This document shows, piece by piece, positions 23,323 to 26,310 of a DNA stretch of 26,310 nucleotides. Made by a program: the position numbers and the translations under genes. Positions within the stretch are counted from its first letter, which is position 1. Every line of letters begins with the position of its first letter. A model generated the notes under the pieces. The model did no database searches, was not told the DNA's origin, and saw nothing but the letters and a program-made list of their open reading frames with translations. The stretch is from Candidatus Aminicenantota bacterium (GTDB lineage: Bacteria; Acidobacteriota; B3-B38; Guanabaribacteriales; B3-B38): contig JAOUOQ010000005.1 of NCBI GenBank assembly GCA_029880275.1, forward strand, positions 1-26,310, read 5' to 3'.

Positions 23323-24486
23323 TTACAGATGCTTTCTGAAGGTTAAGATGCTTACTATGAGCAAGGATAAGCCAAAGAGGAGCAGAATGAGGGATTCATC
23401 CCACAGCACCCCCATCCCCACTCCTTTGAGAAATATCCCCCGTACTATGGTTAAAAAATACCGGAAAGGAATAGCATAAGTGAGATATTGAACCACTGGC
23501 GGCATATTTTCGATGGGGAAAATGAAGCCGGAAAGGAGTATACAAGGGAAAAGGACAAAGAAGGTGGTCATCATCGCCTGCTGCTGGGTTTGGGAGACCA
23601 CAGATATCAGTAGTCCCATTGCCAAAGTATTCATAAGAAAGAGGATAGATAAAAGAAAAAGTAGCAGAATGCTCCCCTTAATCTCCAGTTGAAACCAATA
23701 GACCCCTACCACTATCACCAACGCCATATCTGCAAATCCGATGATGATAAAGGGTATCAACTTTCCAACCAGAATCTGCGCTCTACCGAGGGGGGTGACG
23801 ATGAGTTGCTCCATAGTCCCCAGCTCTTTCTCTTTGGCTATGCTGACGGCAGTGAGGAGGGTGGTGACCAGCATGAGAATCATACCAATGACCCCGGGAA
23901 GCATATAGTATCTGCTTACCAGTGCGGGATTATACCAAACCCTTGTTCTGTCGTCTACCAATTGCCCCTTACTGCTGAGGATGGGTCCCAGATTAGTGCC
24001 GGCAATGCGGATGAGGTTTTCATTCAAGCTTTTCATCAACCAGCTCTGGGAAAAGCGCTCCACTATTATGGCGGCATAACTCAAGCCCATTCCCGCCACA
24101 TTACCATCGGAACCGTCCAGAACCAAGGAGACGAGAGTAGTCTCTCCCCTCCGCAGGCGTTTCTCAAAATCCGGAGGGATAATAAGCGCAACCTTTGCCC
24201 TGCCTGCATCTACCGCCTGCTCAATCTGGCGCAGATCCTCCATTTGGTATTTGACATCGAAATAGCCTGAAGAGGCAAATTTATCCACAAACTCACGGCT
24301 GAGCTGGCTGTGGTCCTGATTGAGAACCGCCAAAGGCAAATGCTTTAAATCGAGATTGGCAGCATAGCCGAAAACGATAAGTTGAATTAAAGGGGCAATA
24401 ATGGCAATGCCCAGCATCCGTCTGTCTCTTCGGAGCTGGAGAAATTCCTTGCGAACCATATTTAAAACGGAGGATAAGAAGACCAT
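23323..24486 (-). CDS. ABC-2 type exporter permease (second)
   Basis: A 387-residue membrane protein of the YhhJ/YbhR type. The N-terminal helix (MLGIAIIAPLIQLIVFGYAA) is followed by a large outside domain, LPLAVLNQDHSQLSREFVDKF and LIIPPDFEKRLRRG, then about five C-terminal helices beginning near YMLPGVIGMILMLVTTLLTA. The motif KEKELGTMEQLIVTPLG between helices is typical of ABC-2 permeases that contact the ATPase. ATG 24486 with GGGAGTG upstream is preferred; a TTG at 24513 overlapping the previous gene is possible. It resembles its neighbour, so the two probably form a heterodimer. Such exporters move drugs, lipids or polysaccharides; the cargo here is unknown. Confidence 0.88.
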   Translation of the reverse strand: MVFLSSVLNMVRKEFLQLRRDRRMLGIAIIAPLIQLIVFGYAANLDLKHLPLAVLNQDHSQLSREFVDKFASSGYFDVKYQMEDLRQIEQAVDAGRAKVALIIPPDFEKRLRRGETTLVSLVLDGSDGNVAGMGLSYAAIIVERFSQSWLMKSLNENLIRIAGTNLGPILSSKGQLVDDRTRVWYNPALVSRYYMLPGVIGMILMLVTTLLTAVSIAKEKELGTMEQLIVTPLGRAQILVGKLIPFIIIGFADMALVIVVGVYWFQLEIKGSILLLFLLSILFLMNTLAMGLLISVVSQTQQQAMMTTFFVLFPCILLSGFIFPIENMPPVVQYLTYAIPFRYFLTIVRGIFLKGVGMGVLWDESLILLLFGLSLLIVSILTFRKHL

Positions 24487-24505
24487 ATATGGCACTCCCG
24501 CAGCT

Positions 24506-25642
24506 TCAAGCAATCTGCTTTTTGAACCTTAAGGTGCTTAAGGATATCATAACAATCGCAAAGATGGTTAATATTAACGTCTCCTGCAAAAGGTATGATA
24601 AGCCTAATCCTTTCAGGACGATAGCTCGCAGAATAGATATAAAGTACCGTGCAGGGACTAAATAGGTAACCATCTGCAGGGCACGGGGCATATTCTCAAT
24701 GGGGAAGACAAATCCTGATAATATAATTGAGGGGAGCATTGTTCCCAGAAAGCTTGCCATCCAGGCAATCTGCTGGGAGGAGGTAAGTGTAGAGATGAAA
24801 AGCCCTGCTCCTACGGTGAAAAGGAAGAACAGGAAAGAGAGAGCAAAAAACAGCAGGAGGCTCCCCCGAAAGGGGACTTTAAGCACCCATACTCCGACGA
24901 GTAACACTAAAATCAGGTCTATAAACGAAATCCCCAGATAAGGGAGGATTTTCCCCAGAATGTATTCCAGCTTGCTGATGGGGGATGCCATAATTCCCTC
25001 TATGGTACCTCTTTCTTTATCCCTGACAATCGCCAGAGATACAAAGTTTACTGTAATGAGCGTCATTATGATGCCAATGATGCCGGGAATCAAAAAGTTA
25101 GTGCTTTTTAGCTCCGGGTTATACCAGACGCGGGGTCGGAAGTCTATGGGGCGACGAAACTGAGCTGTGTGGAGCCCCTCTGTGCCGAGCAGGCTCATCA
25201 TTATCTTCCTCCCGTAGTTCTCACTAATGACCCTAGTATAGCCGAATATCTGATTCGCAGCGTTGCTGTCGCTCCCGTCAATGATTATTTGCACGGGAGC
25301 TGCTCTCTTTGCCAGAAGCTGACGTGAGAAATCGGCGGGGATGTGCAACACCATTTTGACATCCCCCCTGTCCAGATATTTCCCCATCTCGGCAGGGGTG
25401 GAGAGGCGATACCTCAGCTTAAAATAACCCGAGCTGATAAACTCATCGAGCAATTGCCGGGACTCTGAAGAGTGATCTTCATCCAACAACGCCATCTGGA
25501 CCAGGCGAATATCGAAGGTCAATGCATAACCGTAGAGCAACAGCATCAACAAAGGGAGAAATATCACCATTCCTAACGTACGGCGGTCTCTCAGGATGTG
25601 GAGTATCTCCTTTTTGGCTACCGCAGTGAGCCTTTTATTCAT
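24506..25642 (-). CDS. ABC-2 type exporter permease (first)
   Basis: A 378-residue permease, paralogous to the next gene: an N-terminal helix (LGMVIFLPLLMLLLYGYALT), outside domain with ALLDEDHSSESRQLLDEF and VLHIPADFSRQLL, then helices from FLIPGIIGIIMTLITVNFVS, with RDKERGTIEGIMASPISKLE as the ATPase-coupling segment. ATG 25642 overlaps the ATPase stop by 8 bp and has GGAGG upstream; a longer in-frame start at 25690 is less likely. The pair of permeases plus one ATPase is a YhhJ/YbhFSR-like layout. No membrane-fusion (HlyD) gene is seen inside the window; it could lie beyond the right edge. Confidence 0.88.
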   Translation of the reverse strand: MNKRLTAVAKKEILHILRDRRTLGMVIFLPLLMLLLYGYALTFDIRLVQMALLDEDHSSESRQLLDEFISSGYFKLRYRLSTPAEMGKYLDRGDVKMVLHIPADFSRQLLAKRAAPVQIIIDGSDSNAANQIFGYTRVISENYGRKIMMSLLGTEGLHTAQFRRPIDFRPRVWYNPELKSTNFLIPGIIGIIMTLITVNFVSLAIVRDKERGTIEGIMASPISKLEYILGKILPYLGISFIDLILVLLVGVWVLKVPFRGSLLLFFALSFLFFLFTVGAGLFISTLTSSQQIAWMASFLGTMLPSIILSGFVFPIENMPRALQMVTYLVPARYFISILRAIVLKGLGLSYLLQETLILTIFAIVMISLSTLRFKKQIA

Positions 25643-26310
25643 CTTCCTCCCTTTTTTCTCCCTCTTCTTTGGACAGATGCACAAAGACATCCTCTATGGT
25701 GGGCTTCATCTGAAAAGCCTCTTCCAACATGATGCCGTTGCTCTCTAATTCTTTTTTTATGTATGGAATGGCAGCTGTTGCCTCTTTTACCACCGCATGG
25801 AGCTCATCACCATAGATATTGACATCGATTATTATGGGAAGTCTTTTCAGTATATCGAAAGCCTGCTGGAGAGGAGTTGCCTTGAGGTTTAAAATATCAT
25901 GCTCTATTAGAGTCTCCTTTATTCGCTGGGGGGTATCGTTAGCTACCAGCCTCCCCTGCCAGATGAAACCGATGGTGTTGCACCGCTCTGCCTCTTCCAT
26001 GTAATGAGTAGTGACAAAAAGGGTGATCCCCTTGCCGGCTAATTGGTAGAGCATATCCCACATTACACGGCGTGAAACGGGGTCAATACCGGCGGTAGGC
26101 TCATCCAGGAAGAGGATTGATGGCTGGTGCACTACTGCGCAGGTGAGGGAAAGCCGCTGCTTCAGTCCTCCGGATAGGTTGCGGGCTAACATCTTCCTAT
26201 AAGGTTGGAGGTCGAAAAAGTCTATCATCTCCGCCACCTGACGGACTGCCTTTTTGTAATCTTTGAGGTATATCTGAGCATAAAAACGGAGGTTTTCCTC
26301 TACAGTAAGG
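25635..26310 (-). CDS. ABC transporter ATPase, 5' end missing
   Basis: The gene runs off the right edge; the readable frame is open to 26309. It begins LTVEENLRFYAQIYLKDY, which falls just after the Q-loop region of the family, so Walker A lies outside the window. The signature NLSGGLKQRLSL, Walker B ILFLDEPTAGIDPVSRR and the switch His in FVTTHYMEEAE are intact. A C-terminal extension of about 90 residues follows, as in drug- and lipid-exporter ATPases (CcmA/DrrA-like). It is the first gene seen of an operon with the two permeases. Confidence 0.9.
   Translation of the reverse strand, partial: LTVEENLRFYAQIYLKDYKKAVRQVAEMIDFFDLQPYRKMLARNLSGGLKQRLSLTCAVVHQPSILFLDEPTAGIDPVSRRVMWDMLYQLAGKGITLFVTTHYMEEAERCNTIGFIWQGRLVANDTPQRIKETLIEHDILNLKATPLQQAFDILKRLPIIIDVNIYGDELHAVVKEATAAIPYIKKELESNGIMLEEAFQMKPTIEDVFVHLSKEEGEKREEDE

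Noticed and set aside
23689..24270. Plus-strand frame of 193 codons
   Set aside because: Lies entirely opposite the ABC permease, low-complexity residue mix, no ribosome site, no family resemblance.
1..26310. CRISPR array, tRNA or rRNA genes
   Set aside because: No regularly spaced repeats and no recognisable tRNA or rRNA segments seen on either strand by eye.

Overview
The window (26,310 bp, moderate GC with AT-rich gaps) reads as chromosomal DNA of a diderm bacterium. An LptF/LptG lipopolysaccharide-export permease and two LPS-type glycosyltransferases argue for an outer membrane. PyrR attenuation, the electron-transfer type of dihydroorotate dehydrogenase (PyrK/PyrD) and a radical SAM gene next to rnc are gene content more often seen in Firmicutes-like and deep-branching anaerobic lineages. 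I cannot name the phylum; an uncultivated diderm anaerobe is a reasonable guess. I saw no rRNA, tRNA, CRISPR array, transposase or integrase.
Layout. 1-848: the tail of a universal stress protein gene, then a lipoprotein with a pseudopilin-like C-terminus. 892-8378: two divergent pyrimidine operons. The minus-strand arm is pyrK-pyrD-pyrF-rnc-radical SAM. The plus-strand arm is pyrR-pyrB-pyrC, preceded by a complete promoter, PyrR-binding loop and terminator. pyrE and carAB are not in the window. 8371-10261: a two-gene glycosyltransferase operon on the minus strand. 10485-15479: a plus-strand cluster holding a possible 11-residue leader peptide, a receiver-like/DUF4388 protein lacking the phospho-acceptor Asp, a Rossmann/GAF/GAF/GAF/degenerate-GGDEF protein, and a ParA-ParB pair followed by an 18-bp palindrome. 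15480-16133: an AT-rich non-coding gap. 16134-18848: LptF and LptG fused in one chain, with an extra segment of about 120 residues inside the LptF half. 18910-19392: an unrecognised Cys-rich gene, bracketed by two copies of the sahH 3' end. 19533-21943: metK-sahH of the SAM cycle. 22055-26310: a minus-strand run of ABC ATPase, two ABC-2 permeases, a GNAT acetyltransferase and an SDR reductase.
The most unusual material is the cluster at 10.4-15.5 kb. It combines two signalling proteins whose catalytic or acceptor residues appear lost with a chromosome-partition-type ATPase/ParB pair away from any visible replication-origin genes. The single-chain LptFG with its inserted segment, the non-standard start of RNase III, and the sahH-tail duplication around a foreign-looking gene also deserve attention.
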